Of a stretch of 64,000 nt of DNA, positions 52,261-63,836 are shown piece after piece. The notes under the pieces were generated by a model. The model searched no databases and was not told the origin of the DNA. It saw only the letters and a list, made by a program, of their open reading frames with translations. This DNA is from Microglena sp. YARC. Lineage: Eukaryota > Chlorophyta > Chlorophyceae > Chlamydomonadales > Chlamydomonadaceae. Position 1 is the first letter of the stretch. Each line of letters begins with the position of its first letter. The position numbers were made by a program, and so were the translations under genes. The DNA lies in the NCBI GenBank assembly GCA_022414725.1, contig CM039466.1:10159027-10223026 (forward strand), given 5' to 3'.

Positions 52261-53090
52261 GTGAGTGAGACTTGAAGAGCCAGACCGTCAGCTAGGGCTC
52301 AGGGTGAGGTCTATCGGGTTAGGGCAAGGGTTGTGAGAAAGCTGTGACATGAAGCATTGCATGCATCATGGTGAGCACTTGGACAGTGAGATGACAAAAT
52401 GTGGTTACCAAGTATGGTCAGCCCCCCCCCCCCCCCCCACACACCCACACACCCACACACCCACACACCACACACACACACACAGGCACACACACAGACA
52501 GACACACACACACACATACAGGTACACACACACACACCACACACACCACGCACATCCCCCTCCACACCCCCACACACACCCCACATCCCCCTCATCCCCC
52601 CCCCCCCCCCTGCACACACACACACCACCACACACACCACACCACCACCACCATCACCACCACCACCACCACCACCACCACCACACACATCCCCCTCCAC
52701 ACCCCACACACCCTGCACATCCCCTCAATCCACCCCACCCCACCCCACACCTCCCTCACACCACCACACCCACCTCCACACCCACACCCCACCCACCCAC
52801 CCACCACCACCACCACCACCACCACCACGCCCCCATGAATACCCCCCCCCCCCTCCTGGTACCCCGCAGTCCACCTGGTGTCGAGCTGGAGAGATGAGCC
52901 TTGAGGTAGCAGCAGCAACAGCAGCAGCCACTCAACGCCCCATCCCCTTCAGCCCCCCCCCCCCCCCTCCCCGCCCACACCCACCCATCAACCCACCCCA
53001 CCCACACATACACACCCACACATACACACCCACACATCCCCCTCCACACCCACACATACACACCACACATGAATACCCCCCCCCTCCCCC

Positions 53091-53121
<31 letters not shown>

Positions 53122-53254
53122 ACACACACTCACACCACCACATGACCCCCCCCCCCACACACACATCCCCACACCCCCACCCACCCGCCCCCCCATACCC
53201 ACACACACTCACACACACACTCACACTCACACCACCACATGACCCCCCCCCCCC

Positions 53255-53299
<45 letters not shown>

Positions 53300-55181
53300 A
53301 CACACTCACACCACCACATGAATACCCCCCCCCCCCCCCCCCCCTTCCCCCCCCAAAACACACACACATCCCGCACACCCCTCACCTCACACACCCCACC
53401 ACATGAAAATACACACATCCCCCTCCCCCCCCCCCCCCCCCCCCTCCCTCACCACCATCCCGTGCCCTGCAGTCCATCTGGTGTCAGAGCTGAAGAGACG
53501 GCCCTTGAAGTAGCAGCAACAGGAACAGCCACTCAACACCCCATCCCCTCCCCCCCCCCCCCCACACACACACCCACCTCACCCACCACCACCACACACA
53601 CCCACACCACCCACACCACCACACCACCACCACCACATGAATACCCCCCCCTCCTCCTCCGGTGCCTGCAGTCCATCTGGTGTCAGAGCTGAAGAGACTA
53701 ACCTTGAAAAAGCAGCAACAGCAACAGCCACTCAACACCCCATCCCTCCCCACCCACACACCCACCACCCACACCCACCACCACCACCACCCACACAACC
53801 ACCACGCACACCACCACCACCACATGAATACCCCCCCTCCCCCGGTGCCCCGCAGTCCATTTAGCGTCAGAGCTGAAGAGACAACCCTTGAAGTAGCAGC
53901 AACAGCAACAGCCACTCAACACCCCATCCCCTCCCCCCCCACCCACACACCCCCACACACACACCACCACATGAATACCCCCCCTCCCCCCCCGGTGCCC
54001 GCAGTCCATCTGGCGTCAGAGCTGAAGAGACGACCCTTGAGGTGGCAGCAACAGCAGCAGCCACTCCCCACCCCCCTCCCCACCTTCCCACACACACCCT
54101 CCCTGTTCCCCGCAGTCCATCTGGCGTCAGAGCTGAAGAGACGACCCTTGAGGTGGCAGCAACAGCAGCAGCCACTCCCACCCCCCCTCCCCACCCCCCC
54201 ACACACACCTCCCTGTTCCCCGCAGTCCATCTGGCGTCAGATCTGAAGAGACGACCCTTGAGGTGGCAGCAACAGCAGCAGCCACTCCCCACCCCCCCTC
54301 CCCACCCCACCCCACACACCCTCCCTGTTCCCCGCAGTCCATCTGGCGTCAGATCTGAAGAGACGACCCTTGAGGTGGCAGCAACAGCAGCAGCCACTCC
54401 CCACCCCCCTCCCACCCCCCACACACGCCCTCCTGTTCCCCGCAGTCCATCTGGCGTCAGAGCTGAAGAGACGACCCTTGAGGTGGCAGCAACAGCAGCA
54501 GCCACTCCCACCCCCCCACCACACACCCTCCCTGTTCCCCGCAGTCCATCTGGCGTCAGAGCTGAAGAGACGACCCTTGAGGTGGCAGCAACAGCAGCAG
54601 CCACTCCTGTGAAGCCTCCTGTTTTGATGAAAGAATACGAATACGAGTTCTATGCCCCAGGCAATTTCGATTACATCGAAGTACAGCAAGACATGCCAGG
54701 TCAGCGCTTGTCCCCCCCGCTACCAGTAGATACACACTCACCTCCCCGCCTACACCCACACCCACACCCATCCACATCCACACCCTGCTTGCCATCCAGA
54801 TCTCTAGAACCCTAGCTGATGGGCCACACCAGTGTGGGACATGCCAGGTCAGAGTTTTCCCCGCTACCAGTAGCGATTTTCGGTCGGTCGGTCGGTCGGT
54901 CGGTCAGTCGGTCGGTCGGTCGGTCAGTCAGTCTGTCAGTCAGTCAGTCAGCCAGTCAGTCTGGAGTCACACCGAGTTGCTCAATTTGTGACGCGTCGCT
55001 AAAGAAAAAAGTGCTGCACCTGAGCGAAGTTCTGATTCTTAGGTACTTATGCTTAGACTGGTCACCCCTATTCAACCTTTAAAGGAATAAATTAAGAGTA
55101 CGCCTTATTAAAATAATAATATAATAGAATAATAGAATATAAATAATACATAATAAATCATGAATAATAAATAAATATATG

Positions 55182-55219
<38 letters not shown>

Positions 55220-56754
55220 CTAGTACGGTAGCCCGTGAGGCCGGTGGCCACATCTACTCTCACGAAGACCCCCCCCCCCCCCCCCCCCCTATCATAGTAC
55301 GGTGCCCGTTTGGCCTTTGTCCACACCTATTTGGGGCTGGTTACAAAATGGTTTACACTTGAAGCCCCCACCCATTCACACACGACCACCACCAAAGCAT
55401 TATCCGCCCCCTCCCCCCTTCCCTCCCGTTGGCCACACCTGTTTTGGGCTGGGTTGCAAAACGGTTTTTCTCTGCAGTACATGCAACTTAAAACATTGAC
55501 GGACGCATATCCCTTGCGATGGTCTCCCTTGTGCACCCACAAGCACACAAACACCACCGTACTCCCCCCCCCCCCCCCCCCCCCCCTCCCCCCCCCTAGT
55601 TATCCCCACCCCCACCCCACCCAACCATGTACTCCCGCCCACAAACATACTCCCTTACTCTTCCTGACATATTTCCTGACTCCATCCCTTCCCCCACCCG
55701 AGCCATCCCACCAGCCTCCACCCTCTCCCCACTCTCATCCCTCCCCTCCCTCCTACACGCACCCACCAGCGCACACATACTCCATATCTGCCCCCCTCCA
55801 CTTCAGCTGTGGGCTTTGCCATAGCTGAAAGGCAAACGGGACGATGAGCATCGACAACGTTTGCGCATCATCCGACTCCGCTAAAAGCATCGGACCTGCT
55901 TCCCTGCCACCTCAGCTGTGATCGATAGTCGACCCCACTGATAAGGCTGAACCTGCGCAATCACAACTGTATATAACTAAAGCTTCTTCTTAGCGAGCAT
56001 GTATTCAGTTCGGCCAAAGAACAATCCTGTTCACCGCAACTGCTCCCGAAGTCAACTCGATCTGGGACTTGGAAACATCGCTAGGTTCATCCATTCAACT
56101 TCGCCGCGTGCTCGGTATAGCACAACGCAGAGCGACGACATGTTTCTCGATGCAGTGGGAAGAAGTTACAGTCAAGTTGCTGATTTGAGATGTTTGGTCA
56201 AGTTAGGGCGAGAGTGCTCAGCAAGATTTTTCATTCGGTCAACTTTGATGCGTACTTGCTATGGCACAATGCGGTGCGACATGTTTCTCAATACAGTGGG
56301 AAGAATTTGCAGTCAAGTTTGTGACATGGGATGGATGCGATTCGGACATTTCTGACAGGTCCGCTGACTCACCACGTCACCTCCCGTTGTGCGCAGCGAC
56401 AGGTCTCTTGACGCAAGGGAAAGGTCTTGCAGAGATGCAGGGGAAAAAGCTTGTAGGCAGACGAACTGTAGCGCTACCGAAATCAGGTGGATGAACTCAG
56501 GCGGGAAAAGGAGAAATCGGGCGGGATGCGCAACAGGTAGAATACGCAGGAGGAGAAGGTTGCATAAGGCAGAATTCGCAGGAGGCCAATCAGGCAGAAT
56601 TTGAAGCAGGAGGGATTAAAAGCGTGAATTGGCTGAGCGGGAATTGGCTGGGCGGGAAATGGCTGGGCGGGAAATCGGTTAAGTCGGTTACGCGATGACA
56701 CCACCACGACCACCACGACCACGACCATTATTTCTTTATATATATATATGTATA

Positions 56755-56827
<73 letters not shown>

Positions 56828-59183
56828 GTATAAATAAATATATCTAAACCTTCATATAAATATATAAATAGTACGTCTTATTAGTCACCCTGCCTCAACC
56901 TCTAAATCAATAAATAAAAACAATGCCTTATTGATATAATATAAATACATAAATATTACGCTTGATATATTATAAATACATAAATAATACGCTTCTTATA
57001 ATATAAATATATAAATATTACGCTTGATATAATATAAATACATAAGTATTATTTATATATTATATCAAGCGTAATAAATATTACACTTGAAATAATATAA
57101 ATACATAAATATTACGCTTGATATAATATAAATACATAAATATTACGCTTGGAATAATATAAATACATAAATATTACGCTTGATATAATATAAATACATA
57201 AATATTACGCTTGATATAATATAAATACATAAATATTACGCTTTATTACGAGGCGTGAGGTTGAGGGGGCCAGCCCGTTTGATTGCACAGGGCCCTCAAC
57301 CGTCACATGCACTGGAAATGGCTGGAAACGTGGGACATGCCATCGCAGATCGTGGTCCTTTTTTCTTCATCTTCTTTTCCTACACCTGAGACCCCCCCAA
57401 CCCAGCCCAAACATCAACCGGAAACACCAACTCACACCAACCCACACCAACCCAACCCCCCAACCCAATCCCCAACACCAACCTTAAACACCAACTCACA
57501 CCAACACACACCAACCCACCCCCCCAACCCAATCCCCAACACCAACCTTAAACACCAACTCACACCAACACACACCAACACACGCCACCAACCCCAAACC
57601 CCAAACCGCCGTGGTACGTGCCATCACACATCGTCGTACTGCTTATTCAGATGTATGTGTACATGGAATTACAGCTGCAATGAGTACCATACCCTGTATC
57701 TTTGATCAAAACGAGTACAACTTAATCTACAGCAACTACTATACCCTTGACGTGTGTTCAAAACGAGTACAATACAATCTGCAACAAGAACAAAACCCTT
57801 AATTTGTGATCAGAACGAGTACAACACAATCTGCAACAAGTACAAAACCCTTAATTTGTGATCAGAACGAGTACATCACAATCTGCAACAAGTACAAAAC
57901 CCTTAATTTGTGATCAGAACGAATACAACACAATCTGAAAAAGCACCGTACCCTGTATAAGTGATCAAAACGAGCACAGCTCAATCTGCAACAACTACTT
58001 TACCCTTGATGTGTGTTCAAAACGAGTACAAAACAATCTGCAACAAGAACAATACCCTTCATTTGTGATCAAAATGAGTACGATACAATCTGAAAAAGTA
58101 CCGTACCCTGTATCTGTGTTCAAAACGAGTACAATAGAATCTGCAACAAGAACAATACCCTTCATTTGTGATCATAACAAGTACAGTAGAATCTGCAACA
58201 AGAACAATACCCTTCATTTGTGATCATAACAAGTACAATAGAATCTGCAACAAGTATTATACCCTTAATTTGTGATCATAACAAGTACAATTCAATCTGC
58301 AACAAGTAGCATGCCCTTAATCTGTGATCAAAACGAGTACAATACAATCTGCATCAAGTACCATACCCTTGATGTGTGTTAAAACTTGGTACGTTGCAGA
58401 TCTTGGCCCTACCTGTTCAGATTTATGTGCGCATGGCATCACAGCTGTAACAAGTGCCATCCCCTTGATGTGTGTTCAAAACGAGTGCACTGTAATCTGC
58501 AACAAGTACCATACCCTTGATGTGTGTTCAAACTTGGAACGTTGCAGATCATGGCCCTACCTGTTCAGATGTATGTGTGCATGGCACCACAGCTGTAACA
58601 AGTACCATACCCTTGATGTGTGTTCAAAACGAGTACACTATAATCTGTAACAAGTGCCATACCCTTAATATACTAATATGTGATCAAAACGAGTACAAAG
58701 GAAAAGTCAACACGTAGCATACCCTTAATCTGTGATCAAAACAAGTACACTACAAATGTCAACAAGTGCCATACCCTTAATCTGTGATCAAAACGAGTAC
58801 AATACAATCGCAACGAGTACCCTACCCTTGATGTGTGATCAAAACGAGAACACTGCATATTGCAACAAGTACCCTACCCTTGACGTGTGTTCAAACTTTG
58901 TGCATTGCAGACTGAGGCCCTGCCCATTCAGATGTATGTGTGCAGGGTATTACAGCTGCAACAATCTATCCATGTTCAAAACGAGTACAATACAATCTGC
59001 AACAATCCCCATAACCTTGGTTTGTGTTCACACTTGGTACATTGCAGAGCGTGGCCCTGCACCAGAGCGAAGCCCGGTGCTAGTTCGCTTTGAAGCCGCG
59101 GAAGGGGAAGCTGTCATTTCTGTCATCAATAGGGGTGCCCAAACGCTGAAGCAGACTTTTAGACAGGTGAATAATAATAATTT

Positions 59184-59221
<38 letters not shown>

Positions 59222-62200
59222 TAATACAATACCGGTATAATAATTTATGATGATGATGATAATAATAGCAATAATAATAGTAATAATAATAATAATAATA
59301 AGTCATTCATCCATTCATTCATTCAATCAATCAATCAACCAATCAATCAATCAATTAATCAATCAATCAATCAATCAACCATTTGGGACGTGCCTCAAGG
59401 CATCCTTCATTGAAAAAGGGATAACCCCAAGACAAGTTTTAAGAGCGTGTCGCAAGCGACACGGGGAAACGCTTTGGCAGTCACCGGCAGGGAGTTTTAA
59501 AAGTAGTGGAGAAAGTTGCTACTCGTAGCCGAATAGAGGTACAAACATTGAACAACTTTTGCGAAGGATCTTGACGGCTGCGATGCTGATAACTCTATTC
59601 ATGCGCACTCCAACTACGAGCAAAATGTTTGGGTGCGAAGGTGGTTGGAATCGTTCAAACGCCTGGACATCTGTCACACAGACAGACGGACAGCGGACAG
59701 ACGGTGGAGAGAGACACGGAGGGAACTTAGGGCTTCAGCCCCGGGACCCTGGGGGGTCCAGAGGGGGCTAAAGCGAAGAGTGTCCGTCCATCCAAACAAT
59801 ATTTTCAGGTTACATAAAAAACAAAACAAAAATGTACATTCTGTATAAATTAGAACCTATAAGACTTCTTTACACCAGATTCTCAGGAGAGCTCATATGA
59901 GCATTGCAATTCGAAAAAAGGTGTGGGTATTTCAGGCTAAAAGAAACAATTATTGAGTAACAATTTTCAACGTTTTAATTGTCGACCATCAAAACATATT
60001 CGTCTACGTAGGGTTGGAAGACGAAATGAAAACAACAAACCCACCAACAAACAACAATGAAGAAACATTGAACCACCAAGAAACATCAAACCACAAACAA
60101 GCAACAAAGAACTAACATCAAACCTCCAACAAACAACAAATATCAAACCACAAACAAACACCAAACATCGAACCACCGACAAATAACAAATAACAAACAT
60201 CACCCCCCCAACAAACAACGAAAAAGAAATATCTAACCACCAACTTACAACAAACAACAATCATCAAACCACCAACAAACAACGAAAAACAAACATCTAA
60301 CCGCCAACAAAAAACGAAGATCAGACATGAAATATCAAACCATTAACAAACAACAACAAACAACAACAAACAACAACAAACAACAAACAAACAACACACA
60401 AGAAACAACAAACAAACAAGCAAACAAACGTCAAACCACCAACTAACAACAACAAACAAACAACAAACAAACCACCAAAAACAAACACCATCAAATAACG
60501 AAGAAGAAACATGAAACCACCAACAAGCATCAAAGAATACACATCAAACATCTAACCACCAACCACCAACAAACCACAAAAAAAAAACTTCAAACCTCCA
60601 ACAAACAACAAAGAACTAACATCAAACCACCAACCACCAACAAACATCAACCCGCCAACAAACAACAAAGAACAAACATCAAACCACCAACACAACAAAC
60701 ATCAACCCGCCAACAAACAACAAAGAACAAACATCAAACCACCAACCACCAACAAACATCAACCCGCCAACAAACAACAAAGAACAAACATCAAACCACC
60801 AACCACCAACAAACATCAACCCGCCAACAAACAACAAAGAACAAACATCAAACCACCAACCACCAACAAACATCAACCCGCCAACAAACAACAAAGAACA
60901 AACATCAACCACCAACCACCAAACAAACATCAACCCGCCAACAAACAACAAAGAACAAACATCAAACCACCAACCACCAACAAACATCAACCCGCCAACA
61001 AAAAACAAAGAACAAACATCAAACCACCAACCACCAACAAACATCAACCCGCCAACAAACAACAAAGAACAAAGAACAAACATCAAACCAACAACAAACC
61101 ACCAACATCAAACCAACAACCACAGACAAACCAACAACAGGCAACAAACAACCACACCCTTGATCTGTGCTCAAAATCCAAATGTGCCTCAGGTCGGAGA
61201 TATCACAATGCTCGGCACCCAAATCGAGGTGGCAGCGCTTTTACTACCCAAAGGAGCCAAGCTACAGGGTCAATCCGTGTTGGAAATCACGTTCCCCCCC
61301 CAAGAAGTGCCCATTCTTGGGACGATTGAGATTCCGCCCAAAACGTACTACAGGTCAGTTGACACCACCTTATTCAGTCATTCAGCTATTCAGTTCATCC
61401 CCTCCTGCCAATGAGTCTATCAATCCATCCATCTGCCCGCCTCTCATTCAGTTATTCAGTTATTCAGTTATTCAGTTCATCTCCTCCTGTCAACGAGTCC
61501 ATCAATCCATCCATCTGCCCTCCTGTCATTCAGTTATTCAGTTATTCTGTAACTCAGTTCATCTCCTCCTGTCTTTGAGTCCATCAATCCATCCATCTGC
61601 CCGTCTGTCATCTTGGCCATTACAATTGAAATATCACTGGAACTTGGGGTGGTTGGCCCCAGTGAAAGCAAACGGGCTGGCCCCCTCAACCTAACGCCAC
61701 GTAATAAGGCGTACTATTTATTTATATGTCACTGGAATTCAGGTCCTCCATCGAATAGTGGTGTCTCTTTCAAAAGAGTAGGCGCACTTAGGTCGGTATG
61801 TCGGCGGTATGTGAATTTTAAGGTTGGGAGAAATGCCACACACGGAAATACAAATATCTGTATTTCCTTGAACTCAAATCCTCCATCGTATGCTTAGAAT
61901 CAGCGGGGACCACTTCATCTCTACTAGGCGTTTGACTCACTGGGGCAGTACAGGGGTCCTGCCCCTAGCAGTACACATGCACACGATTTGGTGGAGACCA
62001 CTTCATCACCACTGGGAGTTTGACTCACTAGGGCAGTACAGGGGTCCTGTCCCCTAGCAGTACACATGCACACGATTTGGTGGAGACCAATTCATCACTA
62101 CTGGGAGTTTCGATTAGTCTCCCCGGTCAATAAATATGTAAACACATAGTACGCCTTATTGCAAGGCGTCAGTTTGTTTTATATATTTTTAGTTGAGAAA

Positions 62201-62998
62201 GGTATTTCACCCCAGGAGGTGGGTCTCTTGGCACAAACCATCGACACAGGTTGAGGGGGCCAGCCCGTTTGCTTGCACTGGGGCCAACCACCCTCTCCGG
62301 TTAATCTATAAACATTATTGATTTTCGAGGTTGGACTAGTCCCTTTATCCTAGACTACCCTTGGAATGCAATTTATATTTGAATAGGCAGAACAAAACAC
62401 AGTGAGCGGTGACAGTGAGTGGAGACAGTGAGTGGTGACAGTTAAACCATACTGGACTGGGTACTGGACTGAAACATACATGCATGCACGAAGCACACAC
62501 ACACTGACTAGTAGGGAATGGCAATGTGATATTGTATGATATCATGTCATCATATCAGTGCTGGCAGTCTGTCTAGGCCTAAGTCACCACTCATATATGA
62601 TATCATATTATCTAATGTGTATGCTATCATATGATATCATACTCGCCTTTGGTCTACATCATATGATATGCCGGTCCCTCCATATGATCTCATATTGCCG
62701 TTCCCTAAAGAAACATGGGCCTGCCAGTGTGGTACTACAGTTTCCCTTGCTTAACACCCTATGGCAGCCTGCACCCTGTTCAGGTTGTTAAGCAAATATT
62801 AAGGGTGTTGATGGTCTCAACTGACTTGTCAGGTATTCCTTTTGTCGTCAGGTACGCCTTCATTGCTTCGACCGGCAGTCTGACTTAGCCAAAGTCACCA
62901 CTCAAATATGATATCATATGATACTATTTATATGATATTGTTTGATATCATATACGCCTTTGGTCTACATCATATGATATCACCAGCATAATTTTCAT

Positions 62999-63040
<42 letters not shown>

Positions 63041-63284
63041 CATATGGTCAATTGACCAGTCATGTACTCATTTTGTATTCATCAGGTACGACTTCATTGC
63101 TCCAACCGGGCGCCGTGTCTACATGTCGGCTGCTGCTATGAAGGGAAAAGTCTTCGTCTGTGGGGCATCCATGCCCACTGAGCTGTGGACTACCTACAAA
63201 GATGATGTTACGAAATCAGTAGATACCTTTAGACTGAAGGGTGGGCCTGCTACACAGATCAGAGAAGCTGCTGCTCGGAGCTGA
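52019..63284 (+). CDS. PsbP-domain lumenal protein with twin-arginine signal, 5 exons, 291 aa
   Basis: Exons 52019-52260, 54545-54699, 59048-59166, 61193-61352+1 (to 61353) and 63086-63284 join in phase (876 nt). Residues 1-60 form a Ser/Arg-rich plastid transit peptide. GPTRREWLGLASAGVLLAMS holds a twin Arg (64-65) and hydrophobic core of a Tat lumen signal; VRA at 85-87 is a likely cleavage site. The mature part has EYEYEFYAPGNFDYIEVQQD, RSPVLVRFEAAEGEAVISVI, VGDITMLGTQIEVAALLLPK, KTYYRYDFIAPTGRRVYMSA, KGKVFVCGASMPTELWTTYK and SVDTFRL. This is the PsbP pattern ('FG....VA..LL', 'YY.Y.......R', 'GK.FV......LW', 'S..SF'). Divergence from PsbP proper suggests a PPD family member involved in photosystem assembly; which one is open. 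Confidence 0.87.
52430..54544 (+). repeat. Array of PPD exon 2 starts separated by C/A-rich spacers (~10 copies)
   Basis: (C)CCGCAGTCCATCTGGCGTCA, GAGCTGAAGAGACGACCCTT, GAGGTGGCAGCAACAGCAGC and AGCCACTCC recur with AG borders before about 52869, 53471, 53672, 53853, 54005, 54116, 54228, 54340, 54446 and finally the real 54545. Spacing shrinks from about 600 to 105 bp as the (CCA)n/(CA)n/C-run spacers shorten toward the real exon. Confidence 0.95.
54545..54699 (+). CDS. PPD exon 2
   Basis: CCGCAG acceptor, GTCAGC donor; completes Ser81 then PSGVRAEETTLEVAATAAAT, PVKPPVLMKEYEYEFYAPGN and FDYIEVQQDMP plus one base. Confidence 0.88.
54700..54965 (+). repeat. Donor-side copy of PPD exon 2 and (GGTC)n
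   Basis: GACATGCCAGGTCAG followed by TTTCCCCGCTACCAGTAG at 54838 repeats the real donor region at 54691. (GGTC/AGTC)n fills 54883-54960. GCTACCAGTAGCGATTTT is inverted at 63468-63490, an interspersed motif. Confidence 0.8.
55080..57250. repeat. Intron 2 of PPD gene: AT-rich minisatellites and duplications
   Basis: (TA)n at 55185-55220 and 56735-56830; a 120-bp duplication (CACACCT.TTT.GGGCTGG.TT.CAAAA at 55322 and 55435); a C-rich block 55560-55800; a 190-bp duplication at 56060-56330 (GGTATAGCACAA, GCGACATGTTTCTC.AT.CAGTGGGAAGAA); GGCGGGAAA repeats at 56500-56690; a 33-bp unit AAATATTACGCTTGATATAA, TATAAATACATA from 56940. No exon found. Confidence 0.7.
57240..57605. repeat. Repeat V copy and CAACCCACACCAA minisatellite
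   Basis: TTACGAGGCGTGAGGTTGAG and GGGGCCAGCCCGTTTG, then about 70-bp units AACACCAACTCACACCAACA, CACCCCCCCAACCCAATCCC. Confidence 0.8.
57605..59047 (+). repeat. Array upstream of PPD exon 3 (~50-bp units and longer acceptor copies)
   Basis: About 25 units of ACAATCTGCAACAAGTACCA, TACCCTTGATGTGTGTTCAA and AACGAGTA. Longer units at about 58385, 58535 and 58895 carry TGGTACGTTGCAGATC, TTGGCCCTACC, resembling the real TACATTGCAGAGCGTGGCCC. Confidence 0.85.
59048..59166 (+). CDS. PPD exon 3
   Basis: ATTGCAG acceptor, GTGAAT donor; completes Glu133, RGPAPERSPVLVRFEAAEGE, AVISVINRGAQTLKQTFRQ; phase 0 end. Confidence 0.87.
59170..59960. repeat. (AAT)n, (TCAA)n and a foldback-related repeat
   Basis: AAT/GAT and TCAATCAA tracts at 59175-59380. 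Then a block with GAGAAAGTTGCTACTCGTAG, CACAGACAGACGGAC and ATTTTCAGGTT; its ATAAGACTTCTTTACACCAG and ATTCTCAGGAGAGC(T)CATATGAGC part matches 50775-50830. Confidence 0.65.
60000..61140. repeat. AAC-rich minisatellite (54-bp units)
   Basis: Units CATCAAACCACCAACCACCA, ACAAACATCAACCCGCCAAC, AAACAACAAAGAACAAA repeat about 8 times at 60620-61080; more diverged AAC-rich units lie before. Confidence 0.93.
61193..61353 (+). CDS. PPD exon 4
   Basis: CCTCAG acceptor, GTCAGT donor; VGDITMLGTQIEVAALLLPK, GAKLQGQSVLEITFPPQEVP, ILGTIEIPPKTYY and two bases of Arg226. Confidence 0.9.
61360..61735. repeat. ATTCAGTT tandem units and inverted repeat V
   Basis: Three units of about 110 bp (CATTCAGTTATTCAGTT, CATCTCCTCCTGTC, GAGTCCATCAATCCATCCAT). 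61640-61735 is repeat V on the minus strand. Confidence 0.85.
61895..62310. repeat. ~105-bp duplication and repeat V
   Basis: GACCACTTCATC.CTAC(T), GTTTGACTCACT.GGGCAG, TACAGGGGTCCTG twice; then repeat V at 62140-62300. Confidence 0.8.
62512..62707. mobile_element. MITE, TAGGGAACGGCAA family
   Basis: Starts TAGGGAATGGCAATGTGAT; ends either CCGGTCCCTC (62680) or ATTGCCGTTCCCTA (62707), suggesting a duplicated right end. No clear target duplication. Confidence 0.75.
62835..62990 (+). repeat. Acceptor copy of PPD exon 5 fused to a partial MITE
   Basis: GTCAGGTACGCCTTCATTGC and TTCGACCGG copy the start of exon 5; at CGG the sequence switches to the MITE core CCGGCAGTCTGACTTAGCC and continues to CATCATATGATATC. 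Confidence 0.85.
62998..63040 (+). repeat. (CAG)n microsatellite just upstream of PPD exon 5
   Basis: About 13 CAG repeats, about 45 bases before the acceptor; each CAG is also an acceptor-like trinucleotide. Confidence 0.95.
63086..63284 (+). CDS. PPD exon 5 (terminal)
   Basis: ATCAG acceptor; completes Arg226, YDFIAPTGRRVYMSAAAMKG, KVFVCGASMPTELWTTYKDD, VTKSVDTFRLKGGPATQIRE, AAARS and TGA. Confidence 0.93.
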
Positions 63285-63805
63285 ACGCAGAGCTTGATTG
63301 GTTGTTCGTTTCAGAAAGGGGGTCTTTTGGTTCGATCAGGGATGTGGTGTCTTTCGAGGTTGGGCTTCTGGTGGCGATTTGGATAGGCGGCCCGGGGGGG
63401 TTGGGGGACAGGGCTGAGATTCGAATGGTAGTGGAAGGTTTGGCTAAAACAGGGACCCAGGTAGAGATCGCTACTGGTAGCGGGGGGAAAAGCTCTGCTT
63501 ATTTGCAGCCAGGTTTCTTTCAAGAGGTACCTCATAGGTCCTCTACATTCCCACTAACCAGTTTGCAAAGAGTATCATAACTCCCATGTATGTTGTTACA
63601 GTCCAGGGGTAGGCCAAACAGGCTTGCCCAACCGTGACAGGAGGGGGTAACGCAGGAACAAAATCTCTGGCTGAAAGGGAAAGCCGTGGAGACTGCGATG
63701 TGGGCGGGCAGGTATCGGGACTGCAGGAGCTCATACATTTGGAATTTAAAACGTTACATGGTTCTCCAGCCAACTATGGGCTGCCCACCGTCAAGCAATT
63801 CCAAG

Positions 63806-63836
<31 letters not shown>

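Noticed and set aside
52311..54815. His/Pro/Thr-rich and Cys/Val/Gly-rich ORFs
   Set aside because: CA, CCA and C-run simple repeats between exon copies.
59028..59306. Tyr/Ile-rich minus-strand ORF
   Set aside because: Translation of (AAT)n on the opposite strand of PPD exon 3.
60321..61086. Hydrophobic minus-strand ORFs resembling membrane proteins
   Set aside because: Opposite strand of an AAC-rich minisatellite; periodic CSLLFVGGLMFV units follow the 54-bp repeat.
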